DNA of 64,000 nt from an uncultured Eubacteriales bacterium (GCA_902496015.1 CABUZJ010000002.1:1-64000); one strand, 5' to 3'. Positions 34,397-44,396 are shown, counted from the first letter of the stretch. The notes: generated by a model not told the origin, from the letters alone. Program-made: numbers and translations.

Positions 34397-35164
34397 TTAA
34401 TTTCCAAAGATTTTATGCCAAACAACTTGTGCTAAATTTTGACCATATGGCACATGAATTTTAACTTTGCCAATTATATTTTTGTATTCAATAGGGCCAA
34501 AATATCTACTGTCGGTTGAGTTATTTCTATTATCTCCCATAACAAAATACTCATCCTCATTTAAAGTATAAGAAAATGTTTCACCCATTGTCAACTTTTT
34601 GGCTAACTCGTTATAAAAAGAATAGGCTTCAATATCTGTTCCATAACCAATTAAAAATTCCATGTCTTCTTTAATGTAATCTTCAATTAATAATTCATCA
34701 TTAATGTAAACATTATACTTAATGTAAAGTTTTCCATTATTTCCAGTGTAAACATTGCCTGATGTAGCAAAAGATATAGTTTGCCCCGGAAGTCCAATAA
34801 CTCGTTTTATAATAGAGTGATTATCTGTTGAGTAAGATGCATTAATTATTATAATATCTTTATAATTAATTTCATTTCTCGTTACAGGTTGGTAATACAC
34901 GGTATCGGTGTTAATTGTTCCATTTAAACCTATTGCTTGTGAATTTATAGTTGGTTGCATACTATATCCTGCAACCATTATAGGTTTAAAAATAACTTGA
35001 AAAATGCATGTAAAAATAATAAAACAAGCCCCAAACAATGCCATTAGCATTAAAATAAATTTAAATGCACGGCCTTGAATAAAAGGATTTGTTAACACTT
35101 GTTCCTGCTCTGATTGGTTATCTGCATTAAAATTATTATCGTAGTTTAAATTATTATTATTCAC
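34397..35164 (-). CDS. lepB: Signal peptidase I (lysine type)
   Basis: A 255-residue type I signal peptidase. Catalytic serine in GYSMQPT, lysine in SIIKRVIGLPGQ, and the terminal box MGDNRNNSTDSRYFGP. One membrane segment follows an acidic Asn-rich cytoplasmic leader of about 40 residues. Start: GTG at 35164, preceded by TTGGAG; an ATG at 35185 overlaps the -10 element and cannot be in the message. First gene of lepB-degV-lipoprotein-tdk. It differs from the SipW-type enzyme at 1307. Confidence 0.93.
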   Translation of the reverse strand: MNNNNLNYDNNFNADNQSEQEQVLTNPFIQGRAFKFILMLMALFGACFIIFTCIFQVIFKPIMVAGYSMQPTINSQAIGLNGTINTDTVYYQPVTRNEINYKDIIIINASYSTDNHSIIKRVIGLPGQTISFATSGNVYTGNNGKLYIKYNVYINDELLIEDYIKEDMEFLIGYGTDIEAYSFYNELAKKLTMGETFSYTLNEDEYFVMGDNRNNSTDSRYFGPIEYKNIIGKVKIHVPYGQNLAQVVWHKIFGN

Positions 35165-35183
35165 TATTAACTCCAATAAAAAC

Positions 35184-35212
35184 ATTATAACATAATAATT
35201 TTATGCCAGCAA
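35184..35212 (-). promoter_or_regulatory. lepB operon promoter
   Basis: Minus strand TTGCTG (35207-35212), 17 nt, TATAAT (35184-35189). It decides the lepB start codon (GTG 35164). Confidence 0.65.
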
Positions 35213-35498
35213 ACAAATTAAAACCAGCTTTTTTGATTAGAAAAATAAATTTAGACAATATATTACAAAATAGAGCTCTTAATAAAATGTTGCAAAAAGT
35301 TGTAAATAGTGATAATATATCATTATAACAATATACAACTTGCGTCATTAGTTAAATTAAATAAAGTGCTGGACTTAGATCGCATTGCAAGGGGTTTAAT
35401 AATCCCCTATAAAAAATTTTATAAATATAAATTTTCGTTGCTTAAATATAAAATTGTGGAAACATATTTTATTGTTCGACTCTTAGATTTATTATTCT

Positions 35499-35575
35499 GC
35501 TCCTGTAGCTCAGATGGATAGAGCACGAGTCTTCGAAACTCGGTGTCGCACGTTCGAGTCGTGTCAGGAGCACCA
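35499..35575 (+). tRNA. tRNA-Arg (anticodon TCG)
   Basis: A 77-nt cloverleaf: acceptor GCTCCTG/CAGGAGC, anticodon loop CTTCGAA in stem CGAGT/ACTCG, T loop TTCGAGT, CCA encoded. Followed by a structured trailer and terminator at 35614-35686. Confidence 0.96.
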
Positions 35576-35613
35576 TAAAACTCTTTATTTTGCGTTAGTT
35601 TTGTTATAAATAA

Positions 35614-35686
35614 AGGTTTCAGCAAGTTCCCGAGCCGTTTTCACGGCGAACGCCAAGCAAGTCATAAAGTGACTTGCTTATTTTTG
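35614..35686 (+). ncRNA. GC-rich structured trailer or small RNA after tRNA-Arg
   Basis: A clearly more GC-rich patch than its surroundings. Hairpin GCCGT (35634-35638)-TTTC-ACGGC (35643-35647), alternative GGC-GAAC-GCC (35645-35654), then a terminator AAGCAAGTCA (35655-35664)/TGACTTGCTT (35670-35679) with T run. A second GCAAGT at 35622-35627 could compete for the same ACTTGC arm. No open frame follows on this strand for over 3 kb, so it is a trailer or an independent RNA rather than an attenuator. Confidence 0.45.
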
Positions 35687-36233
35687 CTTAGCTAAATTTT
35701 TTCTTTATGGCAAAAAACTAAGAAAGATAAAAATCTTAATTTAAGTTTTACATTTTAATCACATAAATTAACATCTTTTTTAATAACATTGTTAAACAAT
35801 GGTTATTTTCTACAAATTTTCTAAAAATTTTTTACAAATATGTTTAAGAACCTATTTATCAATGCAATAAAAACGCCTAGTGTCGTAAAGTGTTTATTTG
35901 CAATATTTTTGCAAATTAAAAATAGCATAAATAATATATAATGATATCAATTATATTTTTATTTTCTATAATGTTTTTTTATAAAATAAGATTAAATTAT
36001 TGTCTTCCATTATACTTGTTACAAACTCAGTATAGCCAAAATGCCGATAAATAAATAAATTAAAAAATTTTTATATGATATTTATATATTAAATTTGATA
36101 TACAAAAACTTAATCCACAGCAGTTGGGTAATTGCCAGTTTGAAACCAGATTTAGGGGTTAAATCCATTGTGACCCACCATTTAATTTAAAAACTAAATG
36201 TGAAAAAGTAAGAAAATAATAATTTAAATTAAT
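35687..36233. other. Non-coding AT-rich stretch
   Basis: About 550 bp with no supportable gene. Most is featureless A/T. Positions 36124-36178 stand out with more G/C and a possible fold: TGGGT (36125-36129) with ACCCA (36173-36177) enclosing GATTTA-GGGGT-TAAATC (36149-36165). No promoter or gene context explains it. Confidence 0.4.
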
Positions 36234-36272
36234 AAAAAAGTGCAACTTTATTTTATATTTTGCACTTTTATT
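36234..36272 (-). terminator. DNA glycosylase gene terminator
   Basis: AAAAGTGCAA pairs with TTGCACTTTT; on the minus strand it ends in a T run just after the stop. Confidence 0.65.
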
Positions 36273-36750
36273 TTATATAATTTAAAATTTTGCTAAATGC
36301 ATTTATAAGTTCTTGTTCGTTGATTGCACAATTTGCAGGGCTTGTTGAGGGAAGGTAGGTACTTGTTAAAATTGTGTAAACATTCAATAGTTTTGTGGCA
36401 GTTTTACCAAGTGTAAAGATTTTTATGTTAGGATTTTTATTGATAATAATATTTAAGTTATTTGGGCTAACATCTTTAATTGTTGCATCTTGTGAATTTA
36501 TTATTGAACAAGAATGCACAACATCCCAAAGTGCAATATTATTTTCTAAAAGCATGTTTATTTTTTGGGAATTTGTTTGAGGAAAAGGGTAATTTAAAAT
36601 TTTAGATAAAACTTTCCAAAATCTATTTTGTGGATGACTATAATACATGTTTGCATTTCTTGATGCAACTGATGGAAAACTACCAAGCAATAGAACTTTG
36701 CAGTTATTATTGTATATGGGATTTAATCCTGTAATAATTTTTTTGTTCAT
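36268..36750 (-). CDS. DNA-deoxyinosine glycosylase (UDG family 6)
   Basis: A 160-residue uracil-glycosylase superfamily protein. KVLLLGSFPSVASRNANMYYSHPQNRFWKVL is the family-6 (hypoxanthine-DNA glycosylase) signature; the C-terminal motif region is LPSTSPANCAI. It removes deaminated adenine (inosine) from DNA. No Shine-Dalgarno precedes the ATG. The likely -10 (TATACT on the minus strand, 36779-36784) abuts an (ATTT)11 microsatellite in which the -35 must fall, so expression may vary with repeat number. Confidence 0.85.
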   Translation of the reverse strand: MNKKIITGLNPIYNNNCKVLLLGSFPSVASRNANMYYSHPQNRFWKVLSKILNYPFPQTNSQKINMLLENNIALWDVVHSCSIINSQDATIKDVSPNNLNIIINKNPNIKIFTLGKTATKLLNVYTILTSTYLPSTSPANCAINEQELINAFSKILNYIK

Positions 36751-36778
36751 ATTTAATAGAATTATTTTTAATTTTTAG

Positions 36779-36783
36779 AGTAT

Positions 36784-36784
<1 letters not shown>
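36779..36784 (-). promoter_or_regulatory. Candidate -10 of the glycosylase gene
   Basis: TATACT on the minus strand, 28 nt before the ATG. The region 17 nt upstream is entirely within the tetranucleotide repeat, so there is no conventional -35. Confidence 0.4.
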
Positions 36785-37230
<446 letters not shown>

Positions 37231-37420
37231 AATAAAAACTCCTTGAGAACATAAACATTATAACAATGTTTGATTTTAATTTCAATATGATTATAAATTT
37301 TTGTTATTTAAAATAAATAATTATTAATAAATTTATTAAAATTATATTTTTATAACTTTTTAAACTTTAATGTTTAATTTCAGTAGATTGTTGTATTATT
37401 GTAAATAAAATATTAAAATA

Positions 37421-37446
37421 AAAAAACCACCGTTTGGTGGTTTTTT
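37421..37446 (-). terminator. cls terminator
   Basis: AAAAAACCACC (37421-37431), loop GTTT, GGTGGTTTTTT (37436-37446). Confidence 0.85.
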
Positions 37447-38971
37447 ATAATAAAGGGGAAAACAAATTTAAAATTGAGCAAATAACTCTAGTTAAAAAGC
37501 CTTGTTTTGCGTTTTCTTTGGTTTTGAGTTGTGAAACGGCAAGAGTATTAGTTAAGTCTAGTTTTATTTGATTAATAGAACTTGTTTTATATAGCCAAAC
37601 ACCATTTTCAAAATGATGGACTAAACTGCGATAGTCTAAATTAATAGTTCCAACAATTGCAACTTCATCGTCACTTAATATTAATTTGCTATGAATAAAA
37701 CCAGGTGTGTATTCATAAATTTGAACGCCAGCTTCAAGTAAGGGCATATAGTTAAACCGAGTGAGAAGAAATACTGTTTTTTTATCGGGGATGTGTGGAG
37801 TTATAATTTTAACATCAACTCCGCGCATACTGGCATTTCTTAAAGCGTTTAAAAGCAAATAGTCAATTATTAAATATGGAGTAGTGATATATACATATTT
37901 TTTTGCGGAATTTATTATGTTTAAATAAGCATTTTCACCAACTGCTTCAGGATAAAGAGGATTAGGTCCATCGCCAAAAGTGAAGACAATTCCGTCTGTT
38001 TGAATTGGGTTTAGTGATTTAGGTAAATAGTTTTCAACATTTTCTTGTTTTTTATTCCAAACGGAATAGTTTTGTAAAAACATTATAGTCATGTTTTTAA
38101 CATCTTCACCTTCAAGTCTAATACCGCCATCTTTCCAATGCCCAAGTTTATTTACTTCATTAATATATTCATCAGCAAGATTAACTCCACCAGTATACCC
38201 AATTGAACCATCAATAATTACTAACTTTCTGTGGTCACGGTTATTATGCACGGCTGTCATTATTGGTTTGAAACGATTAAATTTTACGCAATTTATTCCC
38301 ATTTTCCTTAGTTTTTTATAATAGTTGCCTTTAACTTTGGTAATAGAGCCAATATCGTCATAAAGCATTTTAACTTCAACACCATTTTTCACTTTTTCTT
38401 TTAATATTTTAAGGATACTGTTAAACATTACTCCTTGTTCTATAATAAAGAATTCAAGAAAGATAAAGTGTTTTGCATTTCTTAAATCAATTAGTAAATT
38501 TTCAAAGTATTCTTCACCAGTGGCTAAATATTTACTATGTGTGTTTGTGTGAGCAAAAAGGGCATTAGTGCGTGCTAAATACATTATTTCACCTAATCGG
38601 TTTTTCCCTATTTCTAAAACTTCTTTTTTGTTAGTATTTGCTATTGAAAGTTCAATTCCATGCTTTGCAATATGATAATATTTTTTCTGGGTTTTACGGC
38701 TAAGTTTGTTCTGCGAAAATAAAATATAAAGCACAACACCAACAATGGGGAAAATTAAAACAATAACTAACCAACCAATTTTAAGTGAAGGATTAGAAGA
38801 TTTGTTTATTATTTTTAAAAGAATTAAAAATGCCAGAACAGAAGCAACAATTTGATAGTAAATAAAATATTCAGTAAATGAAAAAATAAAAACAAACAAT
38901 AAAACTAATTGGGCAATTATTGCAAGCCCAACAAATGTAAATCTTGAAAATATAAATTTTAATATACTCAT
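37445..38971 (-). CDS. cls: Cardiolipin synthase (phospholipase D type)
   Basis: A 508-residue enzyme of normal length. Two N-terminal membrane helices, then two PLD domains with HKD motifs: HRKLVIIDGSIGYTGG (near residue 240) and HSKLILSDDEVAIVGT (near residue 430). It condenses two phosphatidylglycerols into cardiolipin at the membrane. The ribosome site is weak (GAAGAAG). Single gene on the minus strand. Confidence 0.93.
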   Translation of the reverse strand: MSILKFIFSRFTFVGLAIIAQLVLLFVFIFSFTEYFIYYQIVASVLAFLILLKIINKSSNPSLKIGWLVIVLIFPIVGVVLYILFSQNKLSRKTQKKYYHIAKHGIELSIANTNKKEVLEIGKNRLGEIMYLARTNALFAHTNTHSKYLATGEEYFENLLIDLRNAKHFIFLEFFIIEQGVMFNSILKILKEKVKNGVEVKMLYDDIGSITKVKGNYYKKLRKMGINCVKFNRFKPIMTAVHNNRDHRKLVIIDGSIGYTGGVNLADEYINEVNKLGHWKDGGIRLEGEDVKNMTIMFLQNYSVWNKKQENVENYLPKSLNPIQTDGIVFTFGDGPNPLYPEAVGENAYLNIINSAKKYVYITTPYLIIDYLLLNALRNASMRGVDVKIITPHIPDKKTVFLLTRFNYMPLLEAGVQIYEYTPGFIHSKLILSDDEVAIVGTINLDYRSLVHHFENGVWLYKTSSINQIKLDLTNTLAVSQLKTKENAKQGFLTRVICSILNLFSPLL

Positions 38972-39075
38972 TTATCTTCTTCGCTTCACTGGTATTATAT
39001 TAAAATAATATCATATAATCTTATTATGTGCAAATTCTTTAATAAAGATAAATGTTTCATATTTTTTTAAATTAA

Positions 39076-39104
39076 TTGACAAAAACATAACAATAAGTTA
39101 GAAT
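39076..39104 (+). promoter_or_regulatory. Promoter of the MarR-ABC exporter operon
   Basis: TTGACA (39076-39081), 17 nt, TAGAAT (39099-39104). A perfect 12-bp palindrome TTAGAATTCTAA (39098-39109) covers the -10, a natural place for autorepression by the MarR protein. Confidence 0.7.
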
Positions 39105-39109
39105 TCTAA
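39098..39109. promoter_or_regulatory. Candidate MarR operator
   Basis: TTAGAATTCTAA, a perfect palindrome overlapping the -10 and probable start site of the operon. MarR dimers bind such dyads; binding is inferred, not shown. Confidence 0.5.
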
Positions 39110-39132
39110 TTATTGAATTAATGAGGTGTCTT

Positions 39133-39609
39133 ATGGATGAAAATAGCAGTTTGCTTTTAAGCAAATTTATGTTTGAAAGCCGAAGAAAATTGAATTTATT
39201 TACATCTAATTATAATATTACTGGTAAGCAATCAAGAATATTACATTATATTTATGAAGAGAGTTTAACAAAAGAGATTAATCAAAAAGAAATTGAAAAG
39301 GCTTTTGGCATAAGGGGGGCATCGGTTACAAGTATTTTGCAAACTCTTGAAAAGAAAAAGTTAATTGCAAGAAAAGAAAGTAAAATTGATGCAAGAAGAA
39401 AAATTTTAACAGTTACAAGTAAAGGCAAAGAAGTTTATTTTAATATTAGGGCAAAAATTGAAGCATTTGAAAAAATTATGTTTTGTGGAATAAGTGAAAA
39501 TGAAGTTGAAGCATTAATAAAAACTGTTAAGAAAATATTAAAAAACTTAGTTGCTTGCACGGTAGATAATAAAACTGAATATGATTTAATTGAGGTTAGC
39601 GATGAATAG
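39133..39609 (+). CDS. MarR family transcriptional regulator
   Basis: A 158-residue winged-helix protein. The recognition region is QKEIEKAFGIRGASVTSILQTLEKKKLIARKE, and the wing contains KIDARRKILTVTSKGKE, the conserved D-x-R-x-K pattern. Start at 39133 chosen for its GAGG site; an ATG four codons earlier lacks one. It overlaps the first ABC gene by 8 nt and probably represses the operon through the palindrome at its promoter. Confidence 0.9.
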   Translation: MDENSSLLLSKFMFESRRKLNLFTSNYNITGKQSRILHYIYEESLTKEINQKEIEKAFGIRGASVTSILQTLEKKKLIARKESKIDARRKILTVTSKGKEVYFNIRAKIEAFEKIMFCGISENEVEALIKTVKKILKNLVACTVDNKTEYDLIEVSDE

Positions 39610-41362
39610 ATATTTCAAAAATATAAAACCAGTTGAATGGATAATGATGATTTTTAGTGTAGTTTTTATTGTGGGGCAAGTGTGGCTAGATTTAAAATTG
39701 CCAGATTATATGAGTGAAATAACCATGCTTGTTCAAACTGAAGGTAGCACAATAAGTCAAATTTTAACATCGGGTGGATACATGCTTCTTTGTGCACTTG
39801 GTAGTGCTTTATTAAGCGTAATTGTTGGATTTTTTGCTGCTAAAATTTCTGCAATGATAAGTTTAAGGTTAAGAGACGAAGTTTATAGTAAGGTTTCAAG
39901 TTTTGGCCCGCAGGAAATTAAAAAATTTAGCACAGCAAGTTTAATTACTCGTTCAACAAATGATGTTAGGCAAATTGGACAAGTTGTTGCACTTGGTCTT
40001 CAAGTTATGATAAAGGCACCTATTCTTGCAGTGTGGGCTATTATAAAAATTTTGGGAAAAAGTTGGCAGTGGTCGGTTGCAACTGCTATTGCAGTTGTTC
40101 TTTTAATTCTTATGTTATCACTTATTACAATATTTGTTATGCCAAAATTTAGAAAAATTCAAACTCAAACGGATACATTAAATAGGGTTACACGGGAAAA
40201 TTTGCTTGGTCTAAGAGTTGTGCATGCATTTAATGCAGAAGAGTATCAGCAAAATAAATTTGAAGAAGCAAACCGTGATTTAACAAAAACGCATTTATTT
40301 ACACAAAGAGTAATGAGCATTGTTAGCCCAGCAATGAATATGATTATGAATGGGCTAAATCTTTCAATTTATGTAATTGGTGCATTTTTAATTCAAAGCG
40401 CAGGAACTGTGAGCAAAATGACGCTGTTTAGCGATATGGTTGTTTTTTCTGCATATGCAATGCAAGTAGTTATGGCTTTTATGATGATTGCTATCATATT
40501 CGTTATGCTCCCAAGAGCAGTAGTTAGCGGAAAGCGTATTAGTGAAGTATTAAACACAAATCCAGAAATTGTTGGGGGTGAATTCGACGGAAGGACACAA
40601 GAAAAAGGGACTATTGAATTTAAAAATGTAAGTTTTAAGTATCCTGATGCAAGTGAATATGTGTTAAAAGATGTTTCATTTAAAGCAGAAAAGGGGCAAA
40701 TTATTGCATTTATTGGTTCAACTGGTAGTGGTAAAAGCACACTAATTAATCTTGTGCCAAGATTTTATGATGCAACAAGTGGTCAAGTGTTAGTTGATAA
40801 TGTTGATGTGAAAGATTATAAACTTGAATGTTTATATGATAAACTTGGATATATTAGTCAAAAGGCTGTTATGTTTTCAGGAACTATTGAAAGCAACATT
40901 ACAATGGGACTTGTTAACGGGCAAAAACCAAATGAAGAAGATTTAAATAAAGCATTAGATTTAGCTAAGGCTAGTGAATTTGTTAAAACTAAGCAAAATG
41001 GTGTTAAGGCAGAAATTACACAAGGCGGAACCAATGTTAGTGGAGGACAAAAACAAAGGCTTTCTATTGCTCGTGCTCTTGCAAGAAAACCCGAAATTTT
41101 AATATTTGATGATAGTTTTTCAGCACTAGATTATAAAACTGATAAAGAATTAAGAACTAATCTTAGAGAAAAGTTAAGTGAAACCACTTGTTTAATTGTT
41201 GCACAAAGAATTGGAACCATTGCTAATGCTGATAAAATAATTGTGCTAGATAATGGTGAAGTTGTTGGGCAAGGAACCCATGAGGAATTACTTAAAAATT
41301 GTGAAGTGTATAAGCAAATCGCATTAAGTCAGTTATCTAAGGAGGAACTTGCAAATGGCTAA
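39602..41362 (+). CDS. ABC exporter half-transporter (degenerate-site subunit)
   Basis: A 586-residue type IV ABC exporter: six membrane helices, then an ATPase domain with Walker A GSTGSGKST, signature VSGGQKQR and Walker B ILIFDDSFSALD. The residue after Walker B is Asp instead of the catalytic Glu, as in the non-canonical subunit of heterodimeric multidrug exporters. Start at 39602 after GAGGTTAG. Paired with the next gene; substrate unknown, probably drugs or lipids. Confidence 0.9.
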   Translation: MNRYFKNIKPVEWIMMIFSVVFIVGQVWLDLKLPDYMSEITMLVQTEGSTISQILTSGGYMLLCALGSALLSVIVGFFAAKISAMISLRLRDEVYSKVSSFGPQEIKKFSTASLITRSTNDVRQIGQVVALGLQVMIKAPILAVWAIIKILGKSWQWSVATAIAVVLLILMLSLITIFVMPKFRKIQTQTDTLNRVTRENLLGLRVVHAFNAEEYQQNKFEEANRDLTKTHLFTQRVMSIVSPAMNMIMNGLNLSIYVIGAFLIQSAGTVSKMTLFSDMVVFSAYAMQVVMAFMMIAIIFVMLPRAVVSGKRISEVLNTNPEIVGGEFDGRTQEKGTIEFKNVSFKYPDASEYVLKDVSFKAEKGQIIAFIGSTGSGKSTLINLVPRFYDATSGQVLVDNVDVKDYKLECLYDKLGYISQKAVMFSGTIESNITMGLVNGQKPNEEDLNKALDLAKASEFVKTKQNGVKAEITQGGTNVSGGQKQRLSIARALARKPEILIFDDSFSALDYKTDKELRTNLREKLSETTCLIVAQRIGTIANADKIIVLDNGEVVGQGTHEELLKNCEVYKQIALSQLSKEELANG

Positions 41363-43202
41363 AAGTTTAAGCAGAAATAATGGTGCAAGGGGACCAATGG
41401 GTGGCGGTCCAAGAATAGCAGAAAAACCAAAGAATTTTAAAGCGTCTATGATTAAACTTACCAAAAGTTTAAAGGGTAATTATATTGCAATAATCATATC
41501 ACTTTTATTTGCAATTGCTGGAACAATTTTAACAATTATCTCGCCAAATATTATTAAAGAATTAACTAACACAATAACAAAGGCAATACCAATTTTGGTA
41601 AATGGAGTTTATGTTAATGTTGGCGTTAATATTGATATTACAGCCATTATTAATTTAACCATAATTTTAGTTGTTTTTTATGTGGCAAGTTTCATTTTTT
41701 CTTATGTTCAGGGGCTTATTATGTCAACTGTAACACAAAGAATTTCTAAAAAAATGAGAAGCGATATATCTTTAAAAATAAATAGATTGCCGTTTAATTT
41801 TATAGATAGAACTAGCCATGGTGATATTTTGAGCAGGGTAACAAATGATGTTGATACTATTTCTCAAACACTAAGTTCAAGCATTACTACATTAGTTAGT
41901 AGTGTTATAATGCTAATAGGTTCAATTATTATGATGTTTGCAACAAACTGGATAATGGCACTTTCTGCCATGGGTGCTTCTGTTATTGGTTTTATGATTG
42001 TATCTGTTATAATGATAAAATCACAAAAGTATTTTATTATGCAACAAAATAGTTTGGGCGACATTAATGGACATATTGAAGAAAGTTATAGCGGGCATAA
42101 TATCATAATGGTTTCTAATGCTTTAAAAGAAGATAAGAAAGAATTTGATAAGTTTAATAATGCGCTATATAAAAGTGGTTGGAAATCTCAGTTTTTGTCG
42201 GGGCTAATGATGCCAGTTATGAACTTTATTGGAAATTTTGGTTATGTGGTTGTATGCGTTGTGGGGGCAATGCTTACAATATCTGGTAAAATTGACTTTG
42301 GCGTTATTGTGGCTTTCATGATTTACGTTAGATTGTTTACTAATCCGTTAACTCAAATTGCACAGGCAACGACAAACTTGCAGTCTACTGCGGCAGCTAG
42401 TGAAAGAGTATTTGAATTTTTGGAAGAAAAAGAACTTGAAAACGAAGACAACAAAACCATTAAATTAAAAGAAGTTTTAGGTAATGTTGAATTTAAGCAT
42501 GTTAAATTTGGATACAACAAGAATAAAATGATTATAAATGACTTTTCGTCTGTAATTAGTGCTGGTCAAAAAGTAGCAATAGTTGGTCCAACAGGAGCAG
42601 GGAAAACCACACTCGTAAATTTACTTATGAGATTTTATGAGGTTGTAGATGGTGATATATTAATTGATGGCGTAAGCATAAAAAACATGAGCAGAGATTA
42701 TGTGCATAACTTATTTGGAATGGTATTACAAGACACATGGTTATTTGAGGGCACAGTTAGAGAAAATATTGTATATAATCAACAAAATGTATCTGATGAA
42801 CAAGTAATTAAGGCGTGCAAGGCCTGTGGGTTACATCATTTTATAATGACACTTCCACAAGGATATAACACAGTGCTAGATGATAACACATCAATTTCAG
42901 CAGGACAAAAACAATTACTCACAATTGCTAGGGCAATGATTCAAAATGCACCAATGCTTATTTTAGATGAAGCAACAAGTTCGGTAGACACAAGAACCGA
43001 AGTGCTGATTACTAATGCAATGGATAAGCTTACACATGGTAGAACAAGTTTTGTTATTGCTCACAGATTATCTACCATTAAAAATGCAGATTTAATTTTA
43101 GTTATGCAAAATGGTGATATTGTTGAAAGCGGAAACCATGAACAACTTTTGGCAAAAAATGGGGCATATGCAACTCTTTATAATTCTCAGTTTGAAGAAT
43201 AA
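41355..43202 (+). CDS. ABC exporter half-transporter (canonical-site subunit)
   Basis: A 615-residue partner of the upstream ABC protein. The N-terminus is Gly/Arg-rich (NNGARGPMGGGPR), then six membrane helices and an ATPase domain with Walker A GPTGAGKTT, signature ISAGQKQ and Walker B LILDEATSSVD, which keeps the catalytic glutamate. It overlaps the upstream gene by 8 nt, with AAGGAGG inside that gene. Together they form a heterodimer of the LmrCD type. The operon ends at a terminator (43211-43240). Confidence 0.9.
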   Translation: MAKSLSRNNGARGPMGGGPRIAEKPKNFKASMIKLTKSLKGNYIAIIISLLFAIAGTILTIISPNIIKELTNTITKAIPILVNGVYVNVGVNIDITAIINLTIILVVFYVASFIFSYVQGLIMSTVTQRISKKMRSDISLKINRLPFNFIDRTSHGDILSRVTNDVDTISQTLSSSITTLVSSVIMLIGSIIMMFATNWIMALSAMGASVIGFMIVSVIMIKSQKYFIMQQNSLGDINGHIEESYSGHNIIMVSNALKEDKKEFDKFNNALYKSGWKSQFLSGLMMPVMNFIGNFGYVVVCVVGAMLTISGKIDFGVIVAFMIYVRLFTNPLTQIAQATTNLQSTAAASERVFEFLEEKELENEDNKTIKLKEVLGNVEFKHVKFGYNKNKMIINDFSSVISAGQKVAIVGPTGAGKTTLVNLLMRFYEVVDGDILIDGVSIKNMSRDYVHNLFGMVLQDTWLFEGTVRENIVYNQQNVSDEQVIKACKACGLHHFIMTLPQGYNTVLDDNTSISAGQKQLLTIARAMIQNAPMLILDEATSSVDTRTEVLITNAMDKLTHGRTSFVIAHRLSTIKNADLILVMQNGDIVESGNHEQLLAKNGAYATLYNSQFEE

Positions 43203-43210
43203 TAGATATA

Positions 43211-43240
43211 AAAAGCCACTATTAGATTAGTGGCTTTTTT
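43211..43240 (+). terminator. ABC exporter operon terminator
   Basis: AAAAGCCACTA (43211-43221) pairs with TAGTGGCTTTT (from 43228), with T run. Confidence 0.85.
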
Positions 43241-43279
43241 ATTTTATTTTACTTAAATTTTATAACTGATTGATTATAA

Positions 43280-43309
43280 TTGACAAATTTTGGAAAGAAT
43301 TAGTAAACT
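43280..43309 (+). promoter_or_regulatory. Promoter of the DapB-like dehydrogenase gene
   Basis: TTGACA (43280-43285), 18 nt, TAAACT (43304-43309), followed by AAAGGAG before the ATG at 43338. Confidence 0.55.
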
Positions 43310-43337
43310 ATAAAAAACGATAAAAGGAGAAAACAAA

Positions 43338-44396
43338 ATGAAAAAACAAGTAAAAGTATTTCAAGTTGGTTGTGGCAAAATGGCAGAATATACTATGCGT
43401 TATGTTTATGAAAAGGGCGGTGTAATAGTTGGCGGTGTTGATGTTAATCCTGAGGTTGTTGGCAAAGATATTGGATTTGTGATGAACACAAAAAATATGG
43501 GCGTTAAAATTAGTAATGCACAAGATTTAGAAAAAGAATTAAAACGCACTAAACCAGATGTTGCAATTGTTACAACCATGAGTTTAATGAACGATTTATA
43601 TGAAACCTTGCTTACTTGTGCAAAATGTGGTGTTAATGCTATCACTACTTGTGAAGAAGCATTTTATCCATGGAATAGTAATGAAAAACTTACTAAAAAG
43701 TTAGATAAAGTTGCAAAAGAAAATAATTGCACAATAACCGGAAGTGGCTACCAAGATATTAGTTGGGGGCAATTAATATCTAGTCTTTGCGGAACAACGC
43801 AAACAGTGAAAGTTATTCGTGGTAGAAGCAGTTATAATGTTGAAGATTATGGCATTGCACTTGCTAAGGTGCATGGTGCAGGGTTGCCATTAGATAAATT
43901 TGAAAGCGAAATTGCAAGTGTTGATAACATTAGCGATGAACAAAGGCAAGAAATTATTAAAAAAGGTGAATATTCACCATCTTACATGTGGACTGTTAAT
44001 GGTTGGCTTTGTGCTAAATTAGGGCTTACTGTTACAAGGCAAACTCAAAAATGTGTTCCACAAACATATAAAAAAGATCTTATTAGCAAAACTCTTAACA
44101 TGAAAATACCTAAGGGATATGCAACGGGAATGAGTGCTGTGGTTACCACTGAAACAAAAGAAGGCATAAAACTTATAACTGAATGCATTGGCAAAGTTTA
44201 TGGCCCAGATGAATGCGATTTCAATGAGTGGACTATTGAAGGCGAACCAAACACAACAATGGTGATAAATCGACCATCAACAGTTGAAATGACTTGTGCT
44301 TCAATAGTGAATAGAATTCCAGATTTAATTTCAGCTCCTGCGGGATATGTAACAACAGATAAAATGGGCGAGCTAAATTATGTAATTAAATTTTAA
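43338..44396 (+). CDS. DapB-superfamily dehydrogenase, 2,4-diaminopentanoate dehydrogenase-like
   Basis: A 352-residue NAD(P)-dependent enzyme. A Rossmann start KVFQVGCGKMAEY is followed by DVNPEVVGKD and VAIVTTMS, then a long C-terminal substrate domain (GSGYQDISWGQLI). It fits the group of dihydrodipicolinate-reductase-related proteins that includes 2,4-diaminopentanoate dehydrogenase of ornithine fermentation. No ornithine aminomutase genes are near, so the substrate is uncertain. Single gene with its own promoter; the downstream terminator is one copy of a 45-bp repeat. Confidence 0.7.
   Translation: MKKQVKVFQVGCGKMAEYTMRYVYEKGGVIVGGVDVNPEVVGKDIGFVMNTKNMGVKISNAQDLEKELKRTKPDVAIVTTMSLMNDLYETLLTCAKCGVNAITTCEEAFYPWNSNEKLTKKLDKVAKENNCTITGSGYQDISWGQLISSLCGTTQTVKVIRGRSSYNVEDYGIALAKVHGAGLPLDKFESEIASVDNISDEQRQEIIKKGEYSPSYMWTVNGWLCAKLGLTVTRQTQKCVPQTYKKDLISKTLNMKIPKGYATGMSAVVTTETKEGIKLITECIGKVYGPDECDFNEWTIEGEPNTTMVINRPSTVEMTCASIVNRIPDLISAPAGYVTTDKMGELNYVIKF

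Noticed and set aside
35419..35625. Minus-strand open frame across tRNA-Arg
   Set aside because: It is an artefact of the tRNA gene; its translation contains the PDTTRTCD-type tRNA shadow motif.
39590..39601. TTG start for the first ABC subunit four codons upstream
   Set aside because: The ribosome site would overlap the start; ATG at 39602 has correct spacing.
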